Source: JAEZDR01 sp039811185
GTDB taxonomy: Bacteria > Bacteroidota > Bacteroidia > Chitinophagales > Chitinophagaceae
Reading direction: 5' to 3'
Assembly (NCBI GenBank): GCA_039811185.1
Contig: JBDHYF010000001.1
Coordinates: 248,001-312,000 of the forward strand
Length of the DNA: 64,000 nucleotides
The position numbers and the translations under genes are program-made. Shown here in pieces: positions 8,039 through 16,300 of the stretch (position 1 is the first letter of the stretch; each line of letters begins with the position of its first letter). The notes beneath the pieces are model-generated. The model made no database searches. It was not told where the DNA came from and saw only the letters and a program-made list of their open reading frames with translations.

Positions 8039-8722
8039 CTAAAGCGGGCTCTCAATGAGAAAATCATCGAGATCGCCTGTGTTTACTTCCGCAACCGTTT
8101 CTTCAACATTTAATTGTTCGTCCGTTTGTAAAAAAGCAACGGCAAAGTTTTTAGGTGTTTCTTTCACGTAAGCCTCCAAAACGCCCTCGTCTACCACACT
8201 TAGTGCCGCGCCTATATTTAAACTTTTTGCTTCTTGATAGCTGAGTGCGGGATCGGAGGAGGCGCCAGTTTTCGGAAAAACGAGCCATGCACTCACCGCC
8301 AGCAGTGCGGTAACGGAGGCGGCAACAGCATAGCGGCGGAACGAATGAACCGGCCTCATCAGCACCGGCTTGCTCACCTCAGCTGGCGGAGCCTTAAACC
8401 GATCCTGTGAAAAATATCCTTCGGGAACCGAATAGGGCATCTCTCTGGAAATTGACTGTAGCACAGTCGGAAGTTCGTCATCTGCTTCAGCGTTCCGGAT
8501 AGCGGTCATTACCTGCTGAGGGAAACCGGCGAAATAGCTGTCGGGCACCTCAAAAGGAATTTCCGTTTTTACAGGAATTTCATAAGGTATTTTTTCCAAG
8601 ATGACAGAAGGCAGCTCGAAAAAATAATTTTCAGGCTGCCTAAAGGGAATTTTTCTAGGCAGGGAAGCAACGGCCGGACTTAACTGCTGGAGCTCGATGT
8701 CTATTTCATTTAGGCTTTTCAT
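8039..8722 (-). CDS. Putative single-pass anti-sigma factor with repeated PFxVPxxYF modules
   Basis: A 227-residue protein encoded directly after an ECF sigma factor. It has one predicted membrane helix (residues about 131-149, YAVAASVTALLAVSAWLVF) preceded by arginines, giving a cytoplasmic N-terminal region of about 130 residues. That region holds three copies of a module at about residues 25-40 (IPFRQPENYFFELP), 55-70 (IPFEVPDSYFAGFP) and 95-106 (MPYSVPEGYF). The C-terminal part would be periplasmic and acidic. The position and topology suggest control of the neighbouring sigma factor; no classical zinc anti-sigma motif is present, so this is inference. Confidence 0.65.
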   Translation of the reverse strand: MKSLNEIDIELQQLSPAVASLPRKIPFRQPENYFFELPSVILEKIPYEIPVKTEIPFEVPDSYFAGFPQQVMTAIRNAEADDELPTVLQSISREMPYSVPEGYFSQDRFKAPPAEVSKPVLMRPVHSFRRYAVAASVTALLAVSAWLVFPKTGASSDPALSYQEAKSLNIGAALSVVDEGVLEAYVKETPKNFAVAFLQTDEQLNVEETVAEVNTGDLDDFLIESPL

Positions 8723-8775
8723 TACATCAGGTAAAATTTCAGATTGTCCTTAGGACTATTTTTTAGGATTGAAGT

Positions 8776-9321
8776 TTAATGGTTCTTCAAATACTCTTCT
8801 ATTTTTTTCACTGCGTGATGATAGCTCGCTTTCAGGGCGCCTTCGCTGGTATCGAGCACGCGGCTCATCTCTTCATAAGGCATCTCGTCGTAATACCTGA
8901 GGTTAAAAACGAGCTTTTGTTTTTCCGGCAGCTGCTGAATTGCGAGCTGCAGCTTCCACTCTATTTTGTTAGCATCGAAATGTTTGTCGGCAATAATTTT
9001 ATTGGAGAGGCCGGTTTCAACGTCGTCGTAACTTACTGATTTGCGTTTCTTTTTTTGGTCTAAAAGAGTAAGGGATTCGTTGGTGGCAATCCGATACAGC
9101 CATGTATACAGTTGGCTGTCTTCGCGAAAGTTATCGAGTGCTTTCCACACCTTAATAAATACATTCTGCAACACGTCGTTGGCGTCTTCGTGTTCAATCA
9201 CCATGCGCCGAATATGCCAGTAAAGCTTTTGTTGATACTTTTCTATCAATTGCGTAAACGCCTTTTCCCTTGTCTCGGCCTGCCGGAACAGTTGCAATAA
9301 TTCTTTGTCGCCCAATTCCAT
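8776..9321 (-). CDS. ECF-type RNA polymerase sigma-70 factor
   Basis: A 181-residue group 4 sigma factor. Region 2 is seen in MVIEHEDANDVLQNVFIKVWKAL and LYRIATNES, and region 4 in LPEKQKLVFNLRYYDEMPYEEMSRVL followed by a helix-turn-helix; regions 1 and 3 are absent, as expected. It directs polymerase to a small regulon, commonly for envelope or stress functions. It follows the mannose-1-phosphate guanylyltransferase gene by 16 bases and is followed after 53 bases by the putative anti-sigma gene, the usual order for such pairs. Confidence 0.93.
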   Translation of the reverse strand: MELGDKELLQLFRQAETREKAFTQLIEKYQQKLYWHIRRMVIEHEDANDVLQNVFIKVWKALDNFREDSQLYTWLYRIATNESLTLLDQKKKRKSVSYDDVETGLSNKIIADKHFDANKIEWKLQLAIQQLPEKQKLVFNLRYYDEMPYEEMSRVLDTSEGALKASYHHAVKKIEEYLKNH

Positions 9322-9337
9322 TCAATGCAATTTTCTT

Positions 9338-10420
9338 TTATAAATATTTTTCACCCATACTCCTTTTTACTTCGGCTACATATTCTTTAATTTCCTGTTC
9401 TTTCTCCTTTTTGCATATCAGCAATGCGTCGTCTGTATCCACAACAATACAATCGTCGAGGCCTTGTAGTACCACGAGTTTGCCGTCCGGCGCCGATACC
9501 ATGCAGCGCGTGGCATCGATAATCATTACGTTCTCGCCGGAAACTGCATTGCCAAGATAATCTTTTTCAAAATTGTCGTAGGCGCTGTTCCATGTGCCGA
9601 TATCGCTCCATCCGAAAGAAGACGGGATTACATAAACGTTCGACGATTTCTCCATGATGGCGTAGTCGATGGAAATGTTGGTACAAAGCGGATAAATTCT
9701 CTCAATGGCAGCGGCTTCTTCGTCGGTATTGAAATGATGCTGTTCTGCCGCAAACACTTCGTGCATTTCGGGCACAAAGGTTTCAAATGCTTCTATGATG
9801 TTTTTTATCTTCCATGAAAAGATACCTGCGTTCCACAAAAAATCTCCGCTCTCAATAAAGCTTTGTGCAATTTCCAGATTGGGTTTCTCGGTAAAGGTTC
9901 TCACTTTATAAATATCTGCGTCAACCGCGGTGTCTTCCCGTTGTATGTAGCCGTATCCGGTATTCGGATAAGTGGGATGAATACCAAGTGTAACAAATGC
10001 GTTATGCTGTTCGGCAAAACGTAGTGCTTTTAAAGAGGCGGCTTCAAAGTTTTCCTGATGCATCACAATATGGTCGCTTGGCGAAACCAGCAGGCAGGCG
10101 TCGGGGTCTTTTTGTTGCAGTTTAAACGAAATGTAAGCAACACAGGGCGCTGTATTTTTTCGGCTTGGTTCGGTTAGTATGTTGGCTAAGGGAAGGCCGG
10201 GCAGTTGTGCTTTTACAATTTCTTCATAGTCGGCCGAGGTTACCACATAAATGTTTTCCTTTGGAATAAAGGCTGCATATCGGTCGAACGTGGATTGGAT
10301 TAGCGTTTTTCCTGTATCTAAAATATCAATGAATTGTTTAGGAAAAGCGGTGCGGCTTTTGGGCCAGAAACGGCTGCCGATGCCACCCGCCATAATGGCT
10401 ACATAATAATGTTTGTTCAT
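9338..10420 (-). CDS. manC: Mannose-1-phosphate guanylyltransferase
   Basis: Cytoplasmic nucleotidyltransferase that makes GDP-mannose from mannose 1-phosphate and GTP, supplying mannose and fucose for surface glycans. The 360-residue protein opens with the signature AGGIGSRFWPKSRTAFPKQ (residues 11-29), followed by LLVSPSDHIV and the GYGYIQ and FTEKP motifs of the hexose-phosphate family. It has only the nucleotidyltransferase part and ends without the C-terminal phosphomannose isomerase domain found in long ManC proteins. It lies 16 bases downstream of kdsD, so the two sugar-nucleotide enzymes are probably co-transcribed. Confidence 0.92.
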   Translation of the reverse strand: MNKHYYVAIMAGGIGSRFWPKSRTAFPKQFIDILDTGKTLIQSTFDRYAAFIPKENIYVVTSADYEEIVKAQLPGLPLANILTEPSRKNTAPCVAYISFKLQQKDPDACLLVSPSDHIVMHQENFEAASLKALRFAEQHNAFVTLGIHPTYPNTGYGYIQREDTAVDADIYKVRTFTEKPNLEIAQSFIESGDFLWNAGIFSWKIKNIIEAFETFVPEMHEVFAAEQHHFNTDEEAAAIERIYPLCTNISIDYAIMEKSSNVYVIPSSFGWSDIGTWNSAYDNFEKDYLGNAVSGENVMIIDATRCMVSAPDGKLVVLQGLDDCIVVDTDDALLICKKEKEQEIKEYVAEVKRSMGEKYL

Positions 10421-10436
10421 ACCTTACTACAATCGT

Positions 10437-11405
10437 TTAAAAAATTCCTTCTTTTATCAAGTCGTGCAAATGAACCACGCCCAGATAACGGTTGTTATCA
10501 TCTACAATCAGTAACTGGTTAATATCGTTTTGCTTGAGGAGTTCAAAAGCTTGCACGGCCATCAGGTCGCTATTCCCCGTTAGCGGATGCTCCGTCATGA
10601 TATCCGCTGCTTTTACAGCAGGCATGCCCGCATCGTGCTCCTCTAAAAGCCGGCGAATATCGCCATCGGTGATAATTCCCGTCACCTTCATTTCCTCATC
10701 GCAAACCGCTGTGGCGCCAACACGGCCTTTCGATATCGACATAATCACTTCTTTAAGCCCTGCGCTCGTCGACACAACCGGCTTTTCGTTGCCCACATAC
10801 AAATCTTTCACCCTCAGATATAACTTCTTACCCAAATTTCCCCCGGGATGAAAACGCGCAAAATCTTTCCCCGAAAATCCCCTCATCTCCATTAAACAAA
10901 CTGCCAGCGCATCGCCCATAACAATTTGCGCTGTACTGCTGCTGGTAGGAGCCAGATTATTGGGGCAAGCTTCCGCATCTACCGTTGTATTCATAATATA
11001 ATCGGCGTTTTTTGCAAGAAACGACTGCACACTGCCGGTCATTCCGATTACCTTATTTCCAAAAGATTGTATTAAGGGAACGAGTAACTTAATTTCCGGA
11101 CTTTCGCCACTTTTACTGATAATCAGTACGATGTCTGCACGTTGTATCATTCCCAAATCTCCATGAATGGCGTCGGCGGCGTGCATAAACACTGCCGGTG
11201 TGCCGGTGCTGTTAAGGGTTGCTACAATTTTCTGCGCAACAATGGCACTTTTACCAATTCCGCTTACCACCAAACGTCCGTCAGAAGCATAAATCTCCTC
11301 CGCCAAACGGGCAAAAGAGGCATCCACAAAAGCAGTGAGTTTTTGGATGGCTGCCGCCTCCGTTTCAATGGTTTGAATGGCTACTTCTATCGTATTTTTC
11401 TTCAT
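10437..11405 (-). CDS. kdsD: D-arabinose 5-phosphate isomerase, KpsF/GutQ family
   Basis: Converts ribulose 5-phosphate to arabinose 5-phosphate, the first step to Kdo for lipopolysaccharide. The 322-residue protein has an N-terminal SIS sugar-isomerase domain (VVSGIGKSAIVAQKIVATLNSTG and HGDLGMIQ; about residues 35-165) and two C-terminal CBS domains (about 200-320, with TDGDIRR in the first). I chose the ATG giving MKKNTIEVA: the ORF extends 18 codons further, but those residues are hydrophobic and not typical of the family. It leads a minus-strand run that continues into manC and the ECF sigma gene. Confidence 0.92.
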   Translation of the reverse strand: MKKNTIEVAIQTIETEAAAIQKLTAFVDASFARLAEEIYASDGRLVVSGIGKSAIVAQKIVATLNSTGTPAVFMHAADAIHGDLGMIQRADIVLIISKSGESPEIKLLVPLIQSFGNKVIGMTGSVQSFLAKNADYIMNTTVDAEACPNNLAPTSSSTAQIVMGDALAVCLMEMRGFSGKDFARFHPGGNLGKKLYLRVKDLYVGNEKPVVSTSAGLKEVIMSISKGRVGATAVCDEEMKVTGIITDGDIRRLLEEHDAGMPAVKAADIMTEHPLTGNSDLMAVQAFELLKQNDINQLLIVDDNNRYLGVVHLHDLIKEGIF

Positions 11406-11597
11406 GAATGCGCAAAGGTAAACTTTAACAACAATCTTAAGTAATAAAACAGCCCGCATGGTAACTTCGTCAACCCTCCCGAAAAATTCCCCATAATCGC
11501 AAGGAAAAAACCTTTGTAATGCGTTTTTTAAGGCTCCGGTTCGATTAAAAGTTGTAATTTTTTCGGATAAATTCCATAGGGTAGAATAACTGAACGT

Positions 11598-13868
11598 ATG
11601 TCAACGAAAAAAACTTCCGCTGCTGTGCTCACCAAGAAGCCTGCAAAAAAAACCTCTTATAAACCCAAGCCTTTACCGAAGGCAGACATTCATAGCGGAT
11701 TACAGAAATATTTTGGATTCGATGCCTTCAAAGGCCGTCAGGAAGACGCCATCAACAGCTTGTTTGACGGGAACGACACTTTTGTAATTATGCCCACCGG
11801 CGGTGGAAAAAGCCTTTGCTACCAGCTTCCGGCCATGATGCTTCCCGGATGCGCCATTGTGGTTAGCCCATTAATTGCGCTAATGAAGAATCAGGTTGAT
11901 TTGGTTAGAGGATATAGCGATCAGGATAATGTGGCGCACTTCTTAAACTCGTCGCTCAACAAAACGCAGCAGCGGGAGGTGAAATCCGATCTTCTAAGCG
12001 GTAGCACAAAGCTGTTGTATGTAGCCCCTGAAACCCTTACCAAACAAGAAAACCTCGACTTTTTTAAGGACCTCACCATTTCTTTTTTTGCCGTTGATGA
12101 GGCGCATTGTATTTCGGAATGGGGGCACGACTTCCGGCCGGAATACCGCCGCCTGAGGGAGATGATGGATATTATTAATCCCGATATTCCTGTGGTTGCA
12201 CTCACCGCAACGGCTACACCAAAAGTGCAGAGCGATATTGTAAAAAACCTCGGCCTTCGCAATCCTAATATTTTCATCTCTTCGTTTAACCGCGCCAACC
12301 TCTATTACGAAATTCAACCCAAGGTTAAAAAAGATGCAACGGTAAAACACATTGTGCGTTTCATCAGCAATAACAAAGGGAAAAGCGGCATCATTTATAC
12401 ATTAAACCGAAAAACCACCGAAGAACTCGCAGAGTTACTTGTTGCCAATAATATTAAGGCCGTTGCTTACCACGCCGGGCTCGATTCCAAACTAAGAGCA
12501 GAGCGGCAAGACCAGTTTTTAAATGAAGATGTACAGGTTATCGTTGCCACTATTGCTTTCGGAATGGGCATCGATAAGCCCGACATCCGATTTGTGATTC
12601 ACTATAACATACCCAAGTCGATCGAGAACTATTATCAGGAAACCGGACGGGCCGGCCGCGATGGGCTTGAAGGAAAGTGCATCCTTTATTATTCCCACAA
12701 AGACGTTTCCAAACTGGAGCACCTGATGCGTGATAAACCTTTGAGCGAAAGAGAAGTAGGCGCCCAGCTCATTAACGAAACGGTTGCTTTTTCGGAAAGC
12801 GCTGTGTGCAGACGAAAAATTCTGTTACATTATTTCGGCGAAGAAAGCACGGTGGAAAATTGCGGTAACTGCGACAATTGTTTGAATAAAAAAGAAAAAA
12901 TTGAAGCGAAGGAAGAAGCCGTTAAGGTGCTGAAAGTGGTGAAGGCGCTCGATGAGCGTTTTGTTACCGATTATGTGGTGAACGTGTTAATCGGTAAAGC
13001 TACCCCGCAAATAACTATGTACCGCCATGAAAAGTTGAAGGATTTTGGCATTGGAAAAGAAAAAGATGTACTTTTCTGGAACAGCCTTGTCCGTCATCTG
13101 CTACTGGAAAATATTTTACAGAAAGATATTGAAGAATACGGATTGCTGAAGTTGACCGCCAAAGGCGAAAAGTTTTTGAAGAAACCGTTTTCCTTAAGCT
13201 TCGCACTCAACAATACATTCGACGATGCCAATGCCGACGATGATGAAGGTGAAGGCTCCGGAACGGGCGCAGCAGCCGACGAAAAGTTGTTTGAAATGCT
13301 GAAAGAGCTCCGGCATACGCAGGCAAAGAAAGTGAATTTGCCTCCTTTTGTTTTGTTTCTCGAATCATCGCTTCAGGACATGGCAACCATGTATCCCACT
13401 TCCACCGCCGAACTCGAAAAATGCCAGGGTGTAAGTAAGGGCAAGGCTATCCGCTACGGGAAACCGTTTATAGATTTGATTTCGAAATACGTGGAAGAAA
13501 ACGACATCGAAAAACCGGATGATTTTGTGATGAAGTCCGTGGTGAATAAGAGCAGCAATAAAGTGTACATCATTCAAAACGTGGACAAGAAGATTTCGCT
13601 TGATGTAATTGCCCGCAACAAAGACCTTAAACTCGATTCGCTTTTAGAAGAGATGGAAACCATTGTTGCCAGCGGAACAAGGCTGAACCTGAATTATGCC
13701 ATCAATGATATGTTAAGCGATGATGAGCAGGATGAAATTCTCGATTATTTTAAGAGCTGTGAAACATCGTCGCTTGAAGTGGCGCAGGAAGAACTTGCCG
13801 ACAGCGATTACAATTGGGATCAGTTAAAGATTATGCGCATTAAGTTTTTAAGCGAATTTGGAAATTAA
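11598..13868 (+). CDS. recQ: ATP-dependent DNA helicase RecQ
   Basis: 3'-5' helicase for recombination and fork repair. The 756-residue protein has Walker A MPTGGGKS (Lys71), the DEAH box at residues 167-170 (FFAVDEAHCISEWGHDFRPEY region), helicase C-terminal motifs ending in QETGRAGRDG, an RQC zinc module with four Cys (C in CRRKILLHYFGE, then CGNCDNC) and an HRDC domain near residues 555-635. It is longer than E. coli RecQ (about 609) because of an extra C-terminal helix-turn-helix region and a basic N-terminal tail of 30 residues, both common in Bacteroidota. An intrinsic terminator follows. Confidence 0.96.
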   Translation: MSTKKTSAAVLTKKPAKKTSYKPKPLPKADIHSGLQKYFGFDAFKGRQEDAINSLFDGNDTFVIMPTGGGKSLCYQLPAMMLPGCAIVVSPLIALMKNQVDLVRGYSDQDNVAHFLNSSLNKTQQREVKSDLLSGSTKLLYVAPETLTKQENLDFFKDLTISFFAVDEAHCISEWGHDFRPEYRRLREMMDIINPDIPVVALTATATPKVQSDIVKNLGLRNPNIFISSFNRANLYYEIQPKVKKDATVKHIVRFISNNKGKSGIIYTLNRKTTEELAELLVANNIKAVAYHAGLDSKLRAERQDQFLNEDVQVIVATIAFGMGIDKPDIRFVIHYNIPKSIENYYQETGRAGRDGLEGKCILYYSHKDVSKLEHLMRDKPLSEREVGAQLINETVAFSESAVCRRKILLHYFGEESTVENCGNCDNCLNKKEKIEAKEEAVKVLKVVKALDERFVTDYVVNVLIGKATPQITMYRHEKLKDFGIGKEKDVLFWNSLVRHLLLENILQKDIEEYGLLKLTAKGEKFLKKPFSLSFALNNTFDDANADDDEGEGSGTGAAADEKLFEMLKELRHTQAKKVNLPPFVLFLESSLQDMATMYPTSTAELEKCQGVSKGKAIRYGKPFIDLISKYVEENDIEKPDDFVMKSVVNKSSNKVYIIQNVDKKISLDVIARNKDLKLDSLLEEMETIVASGTRLNLNYAINDMLSDDEQDEILDYFKSCETSSLEVAQEELADSDYNWDQLKIMRIKFLSEFGN

Positions 13869-13873
13869 TTCAG

Positions 13874-13893
13874 CGGCCTTCGGGCCGTTTTTT
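13874..13893 (+). terminator. Intrinsic terminator after recQ
   Basis: A CGGCC / GGCCG stem closed by a TTCG tetraloop is followed by six T residues, within 10 bases of the recQ stop codon. Confidence 0.8.
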
Positions 13894-13908
13894 ATAAACC
13901 GTTTTTTT

Positions 13909-14700
13909 ATGGAATCACCGCTTCGGTTAGCACTCGTTCAAACCCATCTTCACTGGCAGGATGCAGAAGCAAATCTGGGCATGCTTGAGCAAAAGATTCG
14001 TGGTATTTCGGGCAAACCGCACATTATTGTGCTTCCGGAAATGTTTACCACGGGCTTTACCATGCAGCCGGATGCGGTTGCAGAAGCGCCGCAGGGGCGC
14101 ACCTTTCTGTGGATGAAGCAGATGGCGGCCGAAAAAAAATCTGTAGTTACCGGCAGTTACGTTGTGGTGGAAAACGGTCTTTTTTATAACCGCCTTATTT
14201 GGATGTTGCCCAATGGCCAATTTGGCGCTTACGACAAACGGCATTTGTTTGGTTATGCAGGAGAAAATCAGCGGTACACTGCCGGCAAAAAACGTTTGGT
14301 GGCGTCGGTAAACGGATGGAAAATACTCCTACAAATCTGCTACGATCTGCGCTTCCCCGTTTGGGCACGGCAGTCGCCCGGAAGCGAGCCGGAGTACGAC
14401 CTCATTCTATATGTGGCTAACTGGCCCGAAAAAAGAATTGCTGCATGGCGAACACTGCTTGCCGCCCGCGCCATAGAAAACCAAAGTTTTGTTGTGGGCG
14501 TTAACCGCACGGGCGAGGATCCCAACAACAATTATTACAACGGCTCGTCTATGGTGGTAGATGCCTTAGGAAATGTGGTTGAACAAGTAAACGGTATGGA
14601 GCAGGTGATTAAGGTAGAACTGAACAAGAGCGAACTTCTGAACGTAAGAAATCATTTTCCGTTTTTAGACGATGTCGATGACTTTCAGATATTGATGTAG
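13909..14700 (+). CDS. Nitrilase-superfamily amidase, omega-amidase (YafV/NIT2) type
   Basis: A 263-residue carbon-nitrogen hydrolase. The Glu-Lys-Cys triad is visible: Glu in VLPEMFTTGF, Lys in YDKRHLFGYAGE, and the nucleophile Cys in QICYDLRFPVW. The CYDLRFPVW context and overall length match omega-amidases, which deaminate 2-oxoglutaramate or 2-oxosuccinamate as metabolite repair. The ORF could begin 17 codons earlier, overlapping recQ, but that would put the recQ terminator inside the gene; the ATG giving MESPLRLALVQ fits the family. It stands alone, followed by a structured RNA candidate. Confidence 0.88.
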   Translation: MESPLRLALVQTHLHWQDAEANLGMLEQKIRGISGKPHIIVLPEMFTTGFTMQPDAVAEAPQGRTFLWMKQMAAEKKSVVTGSYVVVENGLFYNRLIWMLPNGQFGAYDKRHLFGYAGENQRYTAGKKRLVASVNGWKILLQICYDLRFPVWARQSPGSEPEYDLILYVANWPEKRIAAWRTLLAARAIENQSFVVGVNRTGEDPNNNYYNGSSMVVDALGNVVEQVNGMEQVIKVELNKSELLNVRNHFPFLDDVDDFQILM

Positions 14701-14751
14701 AAGAAAGAGGGAGGCGCTGTTGTTTATAAAAGAGCGGGCGCTGACCGGCCT

Positions 14752-14808
14752 GGGGATAGAAGCGGCATCCTTTTTTTGTTTGCAAAAAAAGATATAGCGG
14801 ATAGCCCC
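14752..14808 (+). ncRNA. Structured RNA candidate, copy A (Flavo-1-like hairpin)
   Basis: The sequence folds into one long hairpin. The outer stem is GGGG (14752-14755) with CCCC (14805-14808). Next comes a six-by-six internal loop rich in G.A pairs, in which A14758-T14802 and T14757-A14803 can pair. A two-base-pair helix follows (G14762-C14798, C14763-G14797), then a three-by-three loop, then ATC/GAT and a T-run/A-run stem capped by TTTG. The 5' arm reads GGGGATAGAAGCGGCATCC and the 3' arm GATATAGCGGATAGCCCC. A second copy at 52304-52389 has the same architecture with compensatory changes. It lies between convergent genes. The family name rests on my memory of the Flavo-1 motif. Confidence 0.6.
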
Positions 14809-14853
14809 GCAATACCGCATCGACAACGGAAAGAAGCCGACGGCCCCAAAACA

Positions 14854-15486
14854 TTATATACTCGTTGCAGCGAAATTTTTATAGTCGGATATGCTGATTA
14901 CCTGGCCGCAAAAACGGTATTCGTTTTCGTCGTTACTGCTCACCACAAGGGTTTTTTCTTTCGTATAGTTTTCAATCAGATGGTGATATAATTCTATTCC
15001 GTTTAAATCGAAATTGCTGCACGGCTCGTCGAGTAATAAAAGGGGGGAAAGGGTGAAGATGGCCTGCGCCAGTTTCAGCCGCTGCTTCATTCCGCTGCTG
15101 TAAAACTGAATGGCTTTATCTTTTGCTTTCGACAGTTGAACAATTTCGAGAATTTGGGCCGGTGGATGGCTAAGCGGCTTAAAGTTGTTGTGAAAAACCA
15201 GAAATTCCATTGCCGTCATTTCTTCTATTAATTGCAGATAAGGTGCGCAAAAGCCCATGTATCGATACATGTTTTCGGCGGCAATGGGCTTGTTTTCCTG
15301 CGTCCATTCTATTGTACCTTCGCTGGGTTCTATTGCGGCGGCAATGAGTTGAAGCAGGGTGCTTTTTCCGGACCCGTTTGCTCCGGTAATGGCACAACGT
15401 GCCCCGGCAGCAATAGTAACCGACAGATGCCTAAAAATCCACTCGCGGTTATACCGTTTGCCGGCGTTTTTAAGCTGAATGTGCAT
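14854..15486 (-). CDS. ABC transporter ATP-binding protein
   Basis: A 210-residue ATPase subunit with Walker A GANGSGKST, the signature YSSGMKQRLKLAQAI and Walker B LLLLDEPCSNFD. It would be peripheral on the cytoplasmic face of the inner membrane. No permease gene is next to it, so the substrate is unknown; the short length is similar to CcmA-type ATPases, but nothing else supports that. Its ATG overlaps the stop of lpxA by one base, so it belongs to the lpxC-lpxA transcription unit and could have an envelope role. Confidence 0.9.
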   Translation of the reverse strand: MHIQLKNAGKRYNREWIFRHLSVTIAAGARCAITGANGSGKSTLLQLIAAAIEPSEGTIEWTQENKPIAAENMYRYMGFCAPYLQLIEEMTAMEFLVFHNNFKPLSHPPAQILEIVQLSKAKDKAIQFYSSGMKQRLKLAQAIFTLSPLLLLDEPCSNFDLNGIELYHHLIENYTKEKTLVVSSNDENEYRFCGQVISISDYKNFAATSI

Positions 15487-16283
15487 TAATCTTCGTCGCT
15501 GTTTTGTTTGCTGAAACGCTTAATGATTCCGCGGCCGCTGTCGCGGATAAATCCAACAATTTCATCTCTTTCGTCGCTGGCAGGAAACTCTTCTTCAATG
15601 TGTGCAAGCGCTTGGGAAATGTTTAAACCTTTATTGTAGATGACGCGATAAATGTCGAGGATGTGGTTAATTTTGTCGAGCGAGAAACCTTTTCGTTTCA
15701 GCCCCACGCTGTTTACACCGCCATAGCTGAGCGGCGAGCGCACGGCCTTAATAAAAGGAGGAACATCTTTACTTACCAAACTTCCTCCTGCTATAAATGA
15801 ATGGCGGCCAATATGCACAAACTGGTGAATGGCACAAACGCCGGCAATCCAACTGTTTTCGCCCATGGTAACGTGACCGGCCATCTGGCTGTTGTTGCTC
15901 ATTACACAACTGCTGCCCACCACACAGTCGTGCGCAATGTGGCAATACGCCATTATTAAGCAGTTTTGTCCTACGGTGGTTTTTCCACGGTCTACAGTGC
16001 CTTTATTGATGGTCACAAACTCGCGGATGATGGTGTTGTCGCCAATTTCTACATACGTTTTTTCGCCTTTGTATTTTAAATCCTGCGGGATGGCGGCAAT
16101 GACAGCGCCTGGAAATATGCGGCAATTTTTTCCGATGCGTGCGCCGTCCATTATGGTAACATTGCTACCAATCCATGTGCCTTCCCCTATCTCAACATCC
16201 TGATGGATAACGGTGAAAGGATCGACCTTTACATTGGGAGCGAGCTTTGCATCGGGATGGATGTATGTATGTGGATTAATCAT
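15486..16283 (-). CDS. lpxA: UDP-N-acetylglucosamine acyltransferase LpxA
   Basis: LpxA transfers a hydroxyacyl chain from ACP to UDP-GlcNAc, the first step of lipid A synthesis, in the cytoplasm. The 265-residue protein shows left-handed beta-helix hexapeptide repeats from the start (IHPDAKLAPNVKVDPFTVI) to about residue 185, including the active-site region MAYCHIAHDCVVGSS, and a C-terminal helical domain. It follows lpxC-fabZ by 17 bases. lpxD, often in the same Bacteroidota cluster, is not in the window. Confidence 0.96.
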   Translation of the reverse strand: MINPHTYIHPDAKLAPNVKVDPFTVIHQDVEIGEGTWIGSNVTIMDGARIGKNCRIFPGAVIAAIPQDLKYKGEKTYVEIGDNTIIREFVTINKGTVDRGKTTVGQNCLIMAYCHIAHDCVVGSSCVMSNNSQMAGHVTMGENSWIAGVCAIHQFVHIGRHSFIAGGSLVSKDVPPFIKAVRSPLSYGGVNSVGLKRKGFSLDKINHILDIYRVIYNKGLNISQALAHIEEEFPASDERDEIVGFIRDSGRGIIKRFSKQNSDED

Positions 16284-16300
16284 TTGTTGCGGTTTAAAAT

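Noticed and set aside
11538..11546. GGTTCGATT upstream of recQ, like a tRNA T-loop
   Set aside because: No acceptor stem, D-arm or anticodon arm can be fitted around it.
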